Positions 43,155 to 55,900 of a stretch of 64,000 nt of DNA are shown one piece after another. The notes under the pieces were generated by a model. It worked only from the letters and a program-made list of their open reading frames with translations. It had not been told where the DNA came from and searched no databases. Source of the stretch: Fragum whitleyi. Lineage: Eukaryota; Mollusca; Bivalvia; Cardiida; Cardiidae. Every line of letters starts with the position of its first letter. Positions within the stretch are counted from its first letter, which is position 1. Made by a program: the position numbers and the translations under genes. The DNA lies in contig OX411549.1 in NCBI GenBank assembly GCA_948146395.1, positions 23,196,990 through 23,260,989 on the forward strand. Direction: 5' to 3'.

Positions 43155-43291
43155 TAATTAGGCATGTGCTGCTAACATGATTATAGTCAGATTGTTTCAG
43201 ACCTTTTCAGGCTCAGTCACTCTCCTCCCAGTACAGGTCCTCCAGATTGTTCTTTGCTCTCGGGCATTTTAAAACTCAATACATTACTTAA

Positions 43292-43495
43292 CCCTTTCCT
43301 GTTTTACAAAATTTTGGACCTGTCCAAATTAAAAGGTTTTGCACACGAAAATTTAAAGTGGATTTAATTTGAAAAATAACCATTCAGTAGGGTAGAAAAT
43401 AGTGTGGAAAAAGAAGCAATTTCTTTTTTTTTCGCAATGTTTTCTCAATCATAAAATCACAGGCACGTTAAAAGCAGGGATTAATCAGCAAAGGG
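43292..43495 (+). mobile_element. piggyBac-like MITE, family P, copy 3
   Basis: Flanked by TTAA at 43288-43291 and 43496-43499. Ends and interior match 22100-22320. It lies 138 bp downstream of the MRPL22 stop, probably within or just after the 3'UTR. Confidence 0.8.
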
Positions 43496-43539
43496 TTAAG
43501 ACATTGTAACATTGTTCGTTAGGCATTATCAGACAAATG

Positions 43540-43612
43540 GAAAACAGTGTGGAAAAATAAGAAACTGCTTGTTACAAGCAAATTCTCATTTTCCACAATT
43601 TTCCATACAGCA
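43540..43612. repeat. Hairpin related to the family P core
   Basis: GGAAAACAGTGTGGAAAAATAAGAAACTGCTTG and its near-mirror follow each other. A similar hairpin lies at 3485-3560. Confidence 0.5.
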
Positions 43613-43964
43613 CTTATTGTACTGGTATATATTGTAAGGTTTATTAGAGAAACAGTTTCTTGTTATCAATAAGTTGAAGATGTGACTTATATAGTTTTAA
43701 TTGAACACCCAGGACCCAGACCAATCAAAGCTCACAGGCCAGATAGACCTGCATTATAGGATGAAGTGTCGGTCATCCCTAAAATTCACAGGTTTTGGGC
43801 CTGAGGACTTGTTTTAGTGTTGATCCCTATCTGCATCATCAAAGTTTTCCTGACAACATTATTCGACTGCAACTTTTAAGTCACTATTTATTATCAACAA
43901 CATTTTGTTAGCTCAGCTGTTTTCAGAGAAAGCAAAAATATTGATATTGTATGATATTGTATGA

Positions 43965-44128
43965 TATCTCTATACTACTAAAGGCAGTCAGTTGAAACTT
44001 TGCAAACATGCTCACTATCAGATGAGAAGCCTATACTATCAAATGGGATAACCCTTTTCAACTATGGTTTTTAATCCTCTGTCCAGCCACCAACTGCCGA
44101 GCGTAGGCACCTGTAGGCAGTGCTCTTG
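43965..44128 (+). mobile_element. Element with CTCTTGTTT end (family R, copy 2)
   Basis: Shares 'tttgcaaacatgctcactatcag' and 'cctatactatcaaatggga' with 29036-29240. It ends with the palindrome-like CACCTGTAGGCAGTG and CTCTTGT. Confidence 0.4.
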
Positions 44129-44439
44129 TTTGAATTCATATCGCTCAAAACTTGATCCCAAACCTGATGAATTTTAAGTGTGTTCAATGTATATTTATAA
44201 TTGGAAAATTTCAACCAGTGTGGTTCAAGTTTTCCCATAATAATTGAGAGTAAACAGGCAAAAAAGTCTATGCATATCTGTGCAGGCTTATCTTGGACCT
44301 CACTATCTGCCATGAAGCTTTGTATGCAGCAGAAATAGGTTTGTACGGAACATAACTCGGCCATTTCCGTAAACTGAAACAGACCTTGGTTGTATGTTAA
44401 GCGGAAACACTAAGAAAAAATAGCACTGTAGATTTATAT

Positions 44440-45015
44440 CTTTTACAGTAAATAACGGCTGAAAAGTCTTGATTTTTGAGAATGACGAATCATTCTCAAA
44501 AATTAAGATTTTTTCAGCAGTAATTTAAGAATCTTAAGATATTTATATAAGGATATGATGGTTTCACGTCAGTGACTTAAACGAGTAGTGTTGACGACGT
44601 CAAATGTTTTCACTCAATGTTAGGAACAACATGAGAAGGTTCAAATTGTCTGGTTATAAATTTAATGATTATTCTACCATTTTGAAGGAGATAAGAGTGA
44701 TATAAAGCATTAGGACCACCACTTGGCCAATCTCACGATCAACCTCGGATGTACATAGACGGACTATTTTTGAAAATTATGGGACACCATGGAAAATTCG
44801 ATGTTGTCAGTCAAAATGGCGCTAGCCCTTGAAACTGTGAGTGAAAACATTCGACGTCGCCAACACTACTCGTTGAAATCACTGACGTGAAATAATCATG
44901 TCCTTATATAAATACCGTTTGATTTTTAAATAACGGCTGATAAATCTTAATTTTTGAGATCATTCTCAAAAATTAAGATTTTTCAGCCATTATTTACTGC
45001 AAAAATATCAATCTT
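44440..45015. mobile_element. Foldback element with ~180-bp inverted arms
   Basis: The left arm (44440-44625) and right arm (44828-45015) are imperfect reverse complements: CAGTAAATAACGGCTGAAAA, then a nested GAGAATGA..TCATTCTC hairpin, then ATTTATATAAGGA, TTTCACGTCAGTGA and CGAGTAGTGTTG. The spacer is about 200 bp and non-coding. Confidence 0.7.
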
Positions 45016-46147
45016 AAGATAGTTCAATGTTTTCTGCGCTAGTTTTCCTTACACTGTATCCGTCTAACAATTGCACAATTTTGTTACATACCCATCTGCC
45101 TTATATACATCCGAGGTCTGTTGTAGTTTACAGAAATGGCCAAGTGATGTTCCAAATGTGATATAAAGCTGTCAAAATTACTTAGTTAAGGCTCTAGAGG
45201 CTGTAATTGATAATGTCTTTATTTAATTAGGCTACACAGTTAGACAAACCCAGTTTTCCCTGTGGGCCTCTGAAAATAATCTCTTTACAACATGTGGAGT
45301 CTACATTAAATATAGTAAGATATTTACAATGGTCAAAAATTGGCAATATATAAACTATTACTGTGTTGTTTCCTTTGTGTAAAACTATTTTAAGCACCTA
45401 CAGAATACATAGCCACTTACAATAGTTTTGTGTACACCATAGAATAGGTCTGTCACTGGATATCTTACCTTTTAACAAATCTGAAATTAGGTAAACTTTG
45501 AAAACATTTTAGAAAACAAATAGACAACAACATAAAAAAATACATTTCAATATCAAGCAATTGTTCAAAAAGTTATAGTAACTGCTTCCGAATAATTGTA
45601 ATGACAGAGATATTTTTCAAAATGGACTCAGATTTTTTAAATTAAAAGTTGAAAGAAAGTTGCTGATAAAATATTAGGTTAAAGTAGTGAAATATCACAT
45701 TAGCATCAGATATTACCAGCATTACACAGAAATTATGCTTTTCCGTCTGTATACAACTATGCTAAGTATGCAGATTTAAAGTTATTAAAAATTTTCACTG
45801 ATTCTTTTGTGAAGTGGAATTTGATTCCATATTTTTGGACCAGAGTAACATCGAAGTACTGAAAGTACTGAAAGCTAGCAAAGCATGGATATTTTAGTAA
45901 TCTTCCTGTTAAAAAATTGTTATGATACAAAAATCAGGGTTAAAATAAAAGGAGGAGTTAAAAGGATAGCTTCAAATGAGTTCTTATTTGAATATAGTAA
46001 ATCCAAGTGACCGTACAATGTACTGTGCATAGTGAAAATTCTGGTCATTACTTTGAATACATGTGGAATTCTTGGAAATTCAGATTCCAAAATGCTGTAC
46101 AACCGTGAGTGTGAAATATTTTTCATAAATCTCGATTTTCTTTCCTT
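45016..46147. other. Downstream region without recognised feature
   Basis: AT-rich. Short open frames only, none with a domain. No clear repeat. Confidence 0.45.
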
Positions 46148-47200
46148 TTTTAGCTGGCCCTGGACGAAAGTCAGCGGCGTCGGTGTAGGCGTCCGCATTA
46201 GGTTAAAGTTTTTTATTTCTATAAATATTTATCCTAAAGCTTTATTTTTTACAGAAACACTCATTAGGGCATAGGCTTTCATTTGAGACCAACATCCATG
46301 TCAAAATGACCTTTAGACTGTGACCTTGGCCCTTTCAAAAAAGTTTTATCCAAAAACTTTATCCAAAAAATCTTTAACCTTGCTTATATTTTCTGAAAGC
46401 TTTTAACTAGAGACACCATTACTTCATATGCACACTCATTAGGTGATAGGCTTTCACCAGAGACAAAGGTCCTTGACAATTTGACCTTGACCTTGACTTT
46501 GTGGACTAAGAAAAACTTTAACCAAAAACTTTAACCTTGCATATATTTTTTAATGCTCTAACCTAGGGACATCATTACTTCATATATATACACTCACCAG
46601 GCGATAGGCTTTCACCAGAGACCAAGGTCCTTCACAATTTGACCTTGACCTTTACCATTTGTGGACTTAGAAAAACTTTAACCTAAAACTTTAACCAAAG
46701 ACTTCAACCTTACTTACATTTACTGAATGCTTTAACCTAGGGACATCGTTTCTTCATTTACATACTCATTAGGTGATAGCCTTTTGGGAGAGACCAAGGT
46801 CCTTGATAATTTGACCTTAACCCTGACCTTTTATGGACTTGGGAAAAATTTAAACTGAAAAACTTTAACCAAAACTTTAACCTTGCTTATATTTTCTTGA
46901 AGCATTAACCTAGGGACATCATTACTTCATTTTACATACTCACCAGGTGATAGGCTTTCACCAGAGACCAAGGTCCTTTACAATTTGACCATGACCTTTT
47001 AAAGGACTTGGAAAAACTTTAACCAAAATACTTTAACCCAAAACTTTAACCTTGCTTATATTTTCTGAATGCTTTACTCTAGGGACATTATTACTTCATA
47101 CACATAATCACTATGTGATAGGCTTTCACCGTAGTCCAAGGTCCTTGACAATTTGACCTTGATCTTGACCTTGCTTATATCGCTTATAGCTTTTATCGGT
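46148..47200 (+). mobile_element. Family H repeat element, copy 1
   Basis: A start-like TTTTTAGCTGGCCCTGG is followed by six ~165-bp tandem repeats ('actcatta ggtgataggctttcacc', 'gaccttgaccttgac', 'aacctagggacatcattacttcat'). No clear 3' palindrome. Confidence 0.6.
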
Positions 47201-47284
47201 CGTTCTATGAATGCTGGATTCTTATTTATACACTGATGTACAACAGGCATCCAGAATCTGGTAAGACATCTGTATTTCTTTTAT

Positions 47285-47952
47285 TAGCTCCACTGGCTGA
47301 AAGCCACTGGGGCTATTGTCATGGCGGTGTGTCCGTCGTGCGTCTGTCCGTGCGTCCGGTCGTAAACTTTTTCTTTAAAAATCTTCTCCTCAGAAACTAC
47401 TGGATGGATTTCAACCAAACTTCACAGGAATGATCCTTGGGTGACCCTCTTTCAAAGTTGTTCAAGAAATTTTGATCCAATGAAAAAAAACATGGATTTA
47501 ATGGGCGTGGCTAATTTCCAAATATGGTAAAAAGTGACTTTTCTCAGGTTCTAATGGATGGATACCAATTAAATTTTACATGAATGATCCTTGGGTGACC
47601 CTTTATCAGTCTACCAACAGTTATTGTGATCGGATGAAAAATATGTATTTTATGGGCGGAGGTCATTTCTCTATATGTTATTTAGTGGAAACTTTGATAA
47701 TTTTTTTCTCAGAATCTAACTGATAGATATCAACCAAATTTTACATGAATGATTCTTGGGTGACCCTTTATTAGTCTACCAATAATTATTGTGATCGGAT
47801 GAAAAATATATATTTTATGGGCGGAGGTCATTTCTCTATATGTTATAATCAGTAGAAACCCAAAATATCTAAAATTCTAGTCAAAACTTCGATTTGCTAC
47901 TACAAGAAATTCAAGCCTGTGGAGCGACACAAGCCAATAATGGCTTTCTAGT
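47285..47952 (+). mobile_element. Family D element D4 (TCTAGT-ended subtype)
   Basis: TAGCTCCACTGGCTGAAAGCCACTGGGGCTA hairpin and a GTCCGTCGTGCGTCTGTCCGTGCG tract. Two to three ~180-bp repeats follow. It ends CTGTGGAGCGAC, the palindrome AAGCCAATAATGGCTTT and CTAGT. It is the full-length counterpart of 1-651. Confidence 0.78.
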
Positions 47953-50150
47953 TTTTTTATATATGAGATTTAAATGTTTGTGAATCAGTTTCACCAATCT
48001 TTACAGCAACACTAAAATTCAATGGTAATATATTTTCATAATATATGGCATAGGTTAAAATGAATACTCTCACATTTCAAATACAAAAAAGGAACATTAA
48101 AGTTGTTTATTTTTGAATGATATAAATTAATTTCTAATTATACAATCTGTCTTCAGGTCTTGTCAAATTATATCCTCAGGCTCCCTAGATCTTTTTAGTA
48201 CCCTCCCCCCCTTTCAAATAGCTTCCTTCCAAGGAATATGATTTTGCATATATCTATGTGACAAGCATCCAATAGGGCGAGCTATGTTGTCCCCTGACAA
48301 CTCTTGTTCTGTTAAAATGTTTGAGTCCCCTTTCTGACATGATAAGTATTTTGGTCATTGTTCATCACAGGAGAGCCAAATTTGATGTCCCTACGTCTGA
48401 CTTTTTCAGATGAACTTTTGCTTTTTCAGAAGGTTTTATCATTTTTACTAACAAACTGAACAAGTTTCATCATAAATGTGTTAAATGTATGGCCCTTAGA
48501 ATGTAAACAAAGAAATAGTCAACAGGTATCCTTTCCTCTTATTTTCATACGGAAAATGTCAAATTTTAATTCATACGGTTCATTTTAATGACCTGACAAA
48601 CAATCCAATATTCATGAATTGTTGCCCCTATCATGTAAACACTAAAGAGAGTTGATGACGAATGATGTACGCGTGATTTCTAGTTATCACACAGCTCACA
48701 ATACTGAAGCCCTTACAAGCTTTATAAAGTATGAGGGGGCCAAAAATGCAGACGTACAGTGCTCTCAATAAGGGCCAAAATCAGGAATTTTTGTAATTCC
48801 ATGTTGGAATTTCAGGATTTTTTACAAAGTAAGGAATTTTTAACCGCCCCCCCACACACACACACTTTCCTTTTCCTGCACACTTTGTAAATGCTTGCTT
48901 CCTTATTAAAAAATAAGTTTAAAATTTGCACCCAAAGTCCATAATTCTGGGTAGTTCTTTAAGAATAAACGACTTCCAAGCGTTTAAACTTCTAGCTTTA
49001 AGTTGTAGATACGAGCTTTAGTTGCAAAATCACATTTTATTACTTTCATTAAATAAATTATGGAAAATGATATGAGAAACTGTGTAGTTTCTACTTGGAA
49101 TTGGTCCTTAGATGTATCTTGCGTGTCGAGCCAGGGAAATGCGGCTTAATCAAATTTTAGCTACGATGTTTTGGCATCTGGCGATATTACAAAACTGATG
49201 ATTAATGCAGCTTTATTTTTATCTCACTGTTGTTCCAAGGGTGACGAACGTACTAGGTCGTGTTCAAATAAATTTTCTAAACTTATTTAAAATTACTCAG
49301 AATTATCCGATTAACAGAAGACAAGAAACTCATCATTTCAAATCCATCGTCAGACATGTTGCTGCAGACAATGTATATGAAGTCATTGGGATAAACCCTT
49401 GTTCTCTGAAAATGCTGTTTATAAACGAGGATAGTCGATTGACCTTTCGGATTGTTTTCTGGTAGCGTCTATTTTCACTTCGGATAAAATACCTGTCGAT
49501 CTATTTTAAGACTTTTAGAGAGGGATATCTCGAAATTTTATCAGTCAGAGCTGTATAGATTACGTTTGATCTTTCAAATAATTTCCTGATTTAAATTTCG
49601 TTTGTTTCAATAGGCCAATCATAGGTATTCCTAGTCATCTGCATACAACAAAGATAGGTAATGACAGAAGCAATAATAATGTTTCCCAAACCCGACAAGA
49701 TTGCATAATCATTTAGCGACAGTCTATTACCCTGCGTGTTAAACATAACTTGTTTTGGTCAGCTATAATATATATGTTTGCATTGATTATTGATTTTTTG
49801 CTAATGTGGACCTACTTTAAATCCTTTATTAGGTAAATTTGTCCGGGGTCAAATAACAGGACGATTTCCTTGAATCGGTTTAACATTATGGGAGAACTAT
49901 TTTTTATGGCGAAAGCATTCGTGTATGTAGTGGTTAAGCCACCCTAGGCAGTTTGCACTCATTTGAACTTTGAGGCTTCCTCAAAATTTTGTAGGTTAAC
50001 TAAAGCCAGTGAAGCTGACGGTAAAAAATTCAAATCTAGGTGTTGAAATGCATAAGGTCTGTTGCATACAAGATCTTAAATTTTAATTATTTTTTCTCAT
50101 CTAAAAGATGAGATATATAACTAAGTACTTCATCATTAATTGATTTGTAT
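47953..50150. other. Intergenic stretch, mostly unrecognised
   Basis: An isolated 3' end of the shared plan lies at 48270-48307 (GGCGAGCTATGTTGTCCCCTGACAACTCTTGT), with no 5' partner found. A C-rich run and (CA)n lie at 48846-48866. An 86-codon ORF at 49205-49465 has no recognisable domain. Confidence 0.4.
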
Positions 50151-50154
50151 ACAA

Positions 50155-51200
50155 AGGTAGCCTTTAAGCTTGCCCAGGATGAAAGCCTAAGAAGAGCTAT
50201 TGTCATATCCTCAGATGTTTGCGTCTGCATATGCATTTGGTTAAAGTTTTATTTCTATCAATTTTATCCTAGTGGCTTTATATTTTACAGAAACCCTCAT
50301 TAGTCTTTAGGCTATCATTTGAGACAAGCACCCATGTCAAATAACCTTGAGACAGTAACCTTGACCCTTTTAAAAATAAAAGTTTTGACCAAAAGCTTTA
50401 ACAAAAAACTTTCACCAAAAAACTTTCATCAAATACTTTCACCAAAAAACTTTAACCAAAAAAATTATCTTTGCATTTATTTTCTGAATGCTTAACCTAA
50501 GGTCATTATCACTTTATATTATCACTCACCAGGTCATAGACTTTCACTAGAGACCAAAAGCCAAGTGCCTAGGAAAACTTTAAGCAATAACTTCAACCAC
50601 AAAACTTAAGGCTTGCTCATATTTTCTAAATGTTTTATCCTAGAGCCATCATTACTTCATATACACATTCTTCTGGAGATAGGCTTTCAACAGAGACCAA
50701 GCTCCTTGACATTTTGACTGACCTTGAAATTTTATGGATTTGGAAAAATTTTAACCAAAAATCTTTAACGAAAATACTTTCACCTTGCATATATTTTCTG
50801 TAAGCTTTTACCTATGGATATCATAACCCTTAGCACACACTCAGAAGGTGATAGGCGTTCACCAGTAACCAATGTCCTCGACCATTTGTAATTCTGAATG
50901 CTTTTACCTATGGCCCTTATACTTAATATCCTTACTAATATTAATATTAATTAATAGTGTTAGATAAGCCTTCTCCTGTGATCAAGTCTCTTGACTTTGT
51001 GACCTTGACCTTCATGCTTGACTTTTGAAACTTTTTGCATTTTGCTTTGAATTTGCATACATTTTATGAATGCTAACAACTAGGACAACTATACTTCATA
51101 AACGCACTTATTAGATGATCAGCCTTTTATTTTATACATTGAAATTCTGTTTGTATCTTCATCAGGCTGTAGGCTTTCACTTTTCCTATCCTTTTGTATG
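50155..51200 (+). mobile_element. Family H repeat element, copy 2 (degenerate)
   Basis: The same opening ('gttaaagttttatttctatcaatttttatcc'-like) and the same 'ggtgataggctttcacca gagacca' repeats as 46148-47200, with more divergence. Confidence 0.55.
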
Positions 51201-51339
51201 TGCATGTAATTGAAACAAAATGTTTTTATATTTTATTACCCTTAATCAGACTGATATAGATCCATATTGGATCATAAACTTTAAAATAAAAAAAATTATC
51301 TTTGATCTTTGGTTAAGTGCTGTTTGTGACAAGCAGCAG

Positions 51340-52571
51340 TTTTGGTGAGCTACGTTGTCTGCGGACAAATCTTTCTTTTATAAAAAAAATAGGTCCAATC
51401 TTCATGATACTTGGTCAGAATGTTTGTCAGGTTGCAAGGATCAACCCTATTAAAATGGTTCATTTCAAATCACAGGAAAGGGGCTATAATGACAAAACTC
51501 TTGTCAGTACTCTAAAGGCCACAATTTTTTCCAAATCTAAATGAAACATAGTCCAATGTTTGTCTCGTCACAAGGATCAACCTATTTGAAATAGGTATAT
51601 TCCATTGCATTTCACAGGAAAAGGGGCATGATGACAAAATTCTTGTTAGCCCTCTAGAAGGCACATTTAGTACTCAATCTTCATGAAACTTGGACTGAAT
51701 GTTTGCATGGTAAGATGTTTGCATGGTCAGAAAGTTATACCTTATTGAAAATTGGAACACTTCCATCGCTTATCAGTTTGATAGGGACCTTAATGACAAA
51801 ATCCTTGTTAGCACTCTAATAGAGCACTATATTGCCCCAATCTTCATGGAACATGGTCAATTGATCGTCTGGTACCAAGGATCAAATCTATAGAAAACTG
51901 GAATTTTCCATCGCATATCAGAGTATAAGAGGCCTATATGACAAAATAATCGTTACTTTCTAGCACTCTATAGTCACAGTTTTGGCCCAAAACTAGATTG
52001 TTTGTCTGGTCACAAGGATGAATCATTTGAAATCAGAAAATTGGAACATTATCAGGGGAAAAGGGCCTTAATAACAAAATCCTTGTAAGCACTCTAGGGG
52101 CAACAAATTTGGCATCATCTTTATGAAACATTGTCAAATTGTTTGTCTGGTCACAAGGATGAACCCTATTGAAAACATGTACTTTCCATTGCAAATCTAA
52201 GGAAAATGGGCCTAAATGACAAACCTTGTTATCGTTCAAGAGACCACAATTTTGGAAGAATTGTAATGAAATTGGATCAGAAAAGTTGTCTGGTTACAAG
52301 GATGGAAATTATTCAAATTTGGAATGTTCAGTTCAAAATGATGGGAAAAAAGGGCCTAAATGAAAAATCCTTGTTAGGCCAAAATTTTGTTCGAGTCTTC
52401 AGGACATTTTCAAATAGAGACTTATAGTCTTCTTTTAAGAATGCACTTTAGTAGAAAGTCTTTAATTAATGTTAAGTTATTTGTGAAGTATCACAGGTAT
52501 TCCAATAATTGAAGTTTGATTTTATGCTATTACTGACATCTTAACCTCTTAGGTGAGTGAGCTATGGCCAT
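51340..52571 (+). mobile_element. Old family A element A4
   Basis: About seven degenerate ~150-bp units related to the half-units of A3 ('aatcttcatgaaacttggtcagaatgtttg', 'cataggaaaaggggcctta'). It ends AGGTGAGTGAGC, the palindrome TATGGCCATCTTGT. The start hairpin is not recognisable. Its units are single ~150-mers, unlike the dimeric A3. Confidence 0.6.
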
Positions 52572-52661
52572 CTTGTACATATTTAGGATTTTTCACTTGA
52601 GAGTTCTAAAACGTCCACCAATAAAAAAAGGGGGTGTCTTTAATTGTTTTCTGCACTGTGC

Positions 52662-52906
52662 CTAGTTTAAAAGACACAAGGCCCATGGATTTGTATGATA
52701 TCTACAATCTTTTATTCCATTGTACCATTCCCTTAGGTAGCCAATATGTCCATTGGACATCCAAGTGCATTTGTTGTACCCAAATCCAAGGCTGTGTGAA
52801 TACAGGAGATCATCAGGCCCAGCCAATGTGGTTCCATGTTCGAGACACAACTGGTAAGACTGGTTAAATGTGTGATGGTCGATCAATTCATACTTGGCGA
52901 CAAACG
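52662..52906 (-). CDS. Exon 2: Link-like domain and stop
   Basis: A pyrimidine-rich acceptor ends at 52907. Link-type features are Tyr-Glu-Leu, a conserved Cys in YQLCLEHG, LAGPDDL, GYNKC and WMSNGHIGY. The stop is at 52664-52662. The domain call comes from pattern memory only. Confidence 0.55.
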
Positions 52907-55900
52907 CTGTAGAAACAAAAAAAAAATGGATCATTTGCTAGATGACCATTATAACTTTACAAACTGCTCATAGAGAATAACTCTTTTTTAAATTAATGAT
53001 TATGACTTTCAGATTTGAATGATTCACCTTTTTCAAAAAAGAGAGAAATCAGCTTGATATAGTAGTTTTTAGTTTCACTTACCAACAGTCAGAAGAGCCA
53101 TGCAATGCCAGTTTTCCAGCAGGCGTCTGGCTGTCTGTCTGTCTGTAAATTTCACTTACCAACAGTCAGAAGAGCCATGCAATGCCAGTTTTCCATCAGG
53201 CGTCTGGCTGTCTGTCTGTCTGTAAACCTTTGCTTGTTAACCATATACTGTCTATAGTTTAATGTGATTGTCTGTGAACTTGGTTAGCATTATTGGATCA
53301 TTACAAGGATTGTTCATTTCATAAATAGGTCAGATCCGTCAAGCATGAAGCCCACAGTTTCATCTGATTGTCTTCAAACTTACTCAGAATGATTGTATTA
53401 TCAAAAGGATGGCTCCTTCTCGAGAAAAGGGGCAAAATGAAAATTGAACTAGAAAATCTTCGTTAACTGTCTGAACCCCACAGATTATCACAAGGTTGTT
53501 TCCTTTTGAAAATGGGCCCCACTAGTTAAGTGTCACATCTGATCGTTTGAGCGTCACGAAAAAGGGGCCTTTTTGTAATTTGTTTGGTTTTTTTTATTTA
53601 TGAATGGAAGTTAATAAAAATTTAGCTTAGTGCTCTTCATCGCATGACCATGTGCATATTTATGTGGTCCGGTGATTTGTCATTGCGTAATAGAAAAAGG
53701 GGCCTTAAGTTGAACTTCCGTATCAACAAAACTCATCTTTTATAAATGGATACACTCGTGCAAAACTTTCACAGAATTTTCTACTTCAAGTGACAATGTG
53801 AATTCGTGGCGGTTAAGTTATTGCTGCAATATGATAAAAGGGGTTTTCATGTACATTTATTTTTAACACAACCCCTTCATATAAAGATGGATTTTAGCAG
53901 AATGTTTCTCATCCTGTGACCATGGTCACATTTTTGCTTCACTGGTCGAAGGCCCCTAGGGCCATAGTAATGGCGCTGTGTCTGTCCTGTGTCTGTCCGT
54001 CTGTGCATAAACTTTTTCTTTAAAAATCTTCTCAAACCAAACCTCACAGGAATGATCCTTGGGTGACCCTCTTTCAAAATTGTTCAAGGAATTTTGATCC
54101 AATGAAAAACAAGGTGGACATGGTCAATTTCAATACATAGTAATATGTAACTTTTAACAGAATGAAACGTGTGGATATCAACCAAGTTTCACTGAAATGA
54201 TTATGGAGTGACCCTTTATCAGTCAACAAAAAAGATATTATAATCAGATAAAAAAATTGTCCTTTATGGGCGGAGGTCATTTCTGTATTTGTTATAGAGT
54301 GGAAACTTTAAAAGAATTTTCTCAGAACCTTTCTGTTGGATATGAACTAAATTTCTCAGAATGATCCTTGAGTAACCCTTTATCAGTATACAGATAAATA
54401 TTCTGATTAGATGAAAAGTATGCCTTTAATGTGCCATGGTCATATCTCTATAAGTAATATAGTAGAAACTTGGAAAATAATTCTCCCAGAACCTAATCGA
54501 TGGATATTAACCCTTGTCATACTGAGCCCAGAATATTGCTATAGCCAAACATCAGCCTGCACATATGTGCAGTCTGATGTTAGCCTTCACCACCTGTTTG
54601 TCACTTTCAACTCTCAATTGTCAATAGATTTAGTTTTTCAAATGAAAATTTACCACACTGTTGAGTTTTAGAATTCCACGACAAGGTACGGCATTCAATC
54701 TGTCGACTTCGGCTGCACTTTATGATACACCAAATTATTTCAGTACTTCCAGTGCTTTTTGTCCTTTGATTTTGATGAAATTTTTTAGCCAAAATTTATT
54801 CAGCATGACAAGGGTTAGGAATAACTGGATTTTTTCCCTTTGGTATCCCTGTATCAGTCTATAAATTGTGACGAGATTAAAAATATATCTTTAGATGGCG
54901 AAGGTCCATTTAAATATGTTGTGTGTGGAAACTGTGAAAATCATTTTCTCATACCATAATCAATTGATAACAACCAAACTTGACTGGATTGTTCCTTTAG
55001 TAACCCTTAATTGACTGGAATATTCCTTTGGTAACCCTTTATCAGACTGCGCAAAATTACTGTCATTGGATGAAAAATATGCATTTAACAGGCCAAGGTC
55101 AATTTTTGTATGTTATTCATTTATCATGAATTTTCCTTGTAGACTTATTTTATTATCCAAAAGTATATTTTTAAATAATCTTCCCTGAACCAAGAAGGCA
55201 GACGTCTAGCTTATGAATGACGTGTTTATATATGTGTCGTGGTGGATATCAAGAAGCGTAGCCAACGATCCATCAATTAGTATAAGTGGATATTGAATGA
55301 GTGATCATTGAATACCAAAATTATCAAACGAGTCATCTATAAACAGATAAAAACGAGACTGCCCCGAGGTTTTTATCTGTTTAAGAGGACGAGTTTATTG
55401 CATTCGGTATTTCATGATCCGAATCAATGATCAAGATTTCTATTTTCAATATGACCTGAATTTTTGTTATAGAAATGAGAATTCGAAATATTCATCGATT
55501 CAAGTTATTCCGCCAAAAATTACGCCGTTTGCAAAATGACGTCGGCAATTACATTATGAGAAATTTTTACCACGAAAAAATAATGTTGATATCCGTTGTT
55601 AACTCATTTGCATACTTGTTGTTATTCCACTAGATTTAATGTGATAACACCCGTATAAAATAAAAATATTCAACGGGATCGTTTCACCCTCACGACGTAG
55701 GTCAAATTGGTTACACTCCTGTCTGTTTTTGCCGTGTTAAATTGTATAGTAAATTGGCACACTTTGACACTTTAGCTCCCTAAAAATACTAATTTGGGCT
55801 AAATAACTTGGTGCGGCTTAAAAGAACGTTTTATGTTTTTGTATATCATCTCCAGAAAGCAGTACCTTGCAGGATAAGTTTTTCACATTTTTTCATTGCA

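Larger units (their letters stand above)
36032..42404 (+). mobile_element. Family G element G1, split by an LTR retrotransposon
   Basis: Start TATACACCTGAAGGGACGTA, then a GTCCGTCTGTTTGTCCG tract. ~165-bp repeats ('gtgtgcaactcctcctaaactatcaatgga', 'attactccctttgatg') occur on both sides of the LTR element. The end is CCCCTTCGGGCATATATGTGC..CCTCTTG. A second G-type start lies at about 42246, so two copies may be joined. Confidence 0.6.
35378..42765 (+). mobile_element. Family D element D3, split by G1
   Basis: Start TAGTTCCACAATGGCCAGC (decayed) and a GTCTGTCGTGCGTCTGTCC tract. ~120-bp repeats 'tgggcgtggcagggtggggcttattttgagc' run on both sides of 36032-42404. The 3' end is missing; a hairpin MITE follows. 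Confidence 0.6.

Noticed and set aside
49205..49465. 86-codon ATG frame
   Set aside because: No recognisable domain, splice context or repeat relation; indistinguishable from chance.
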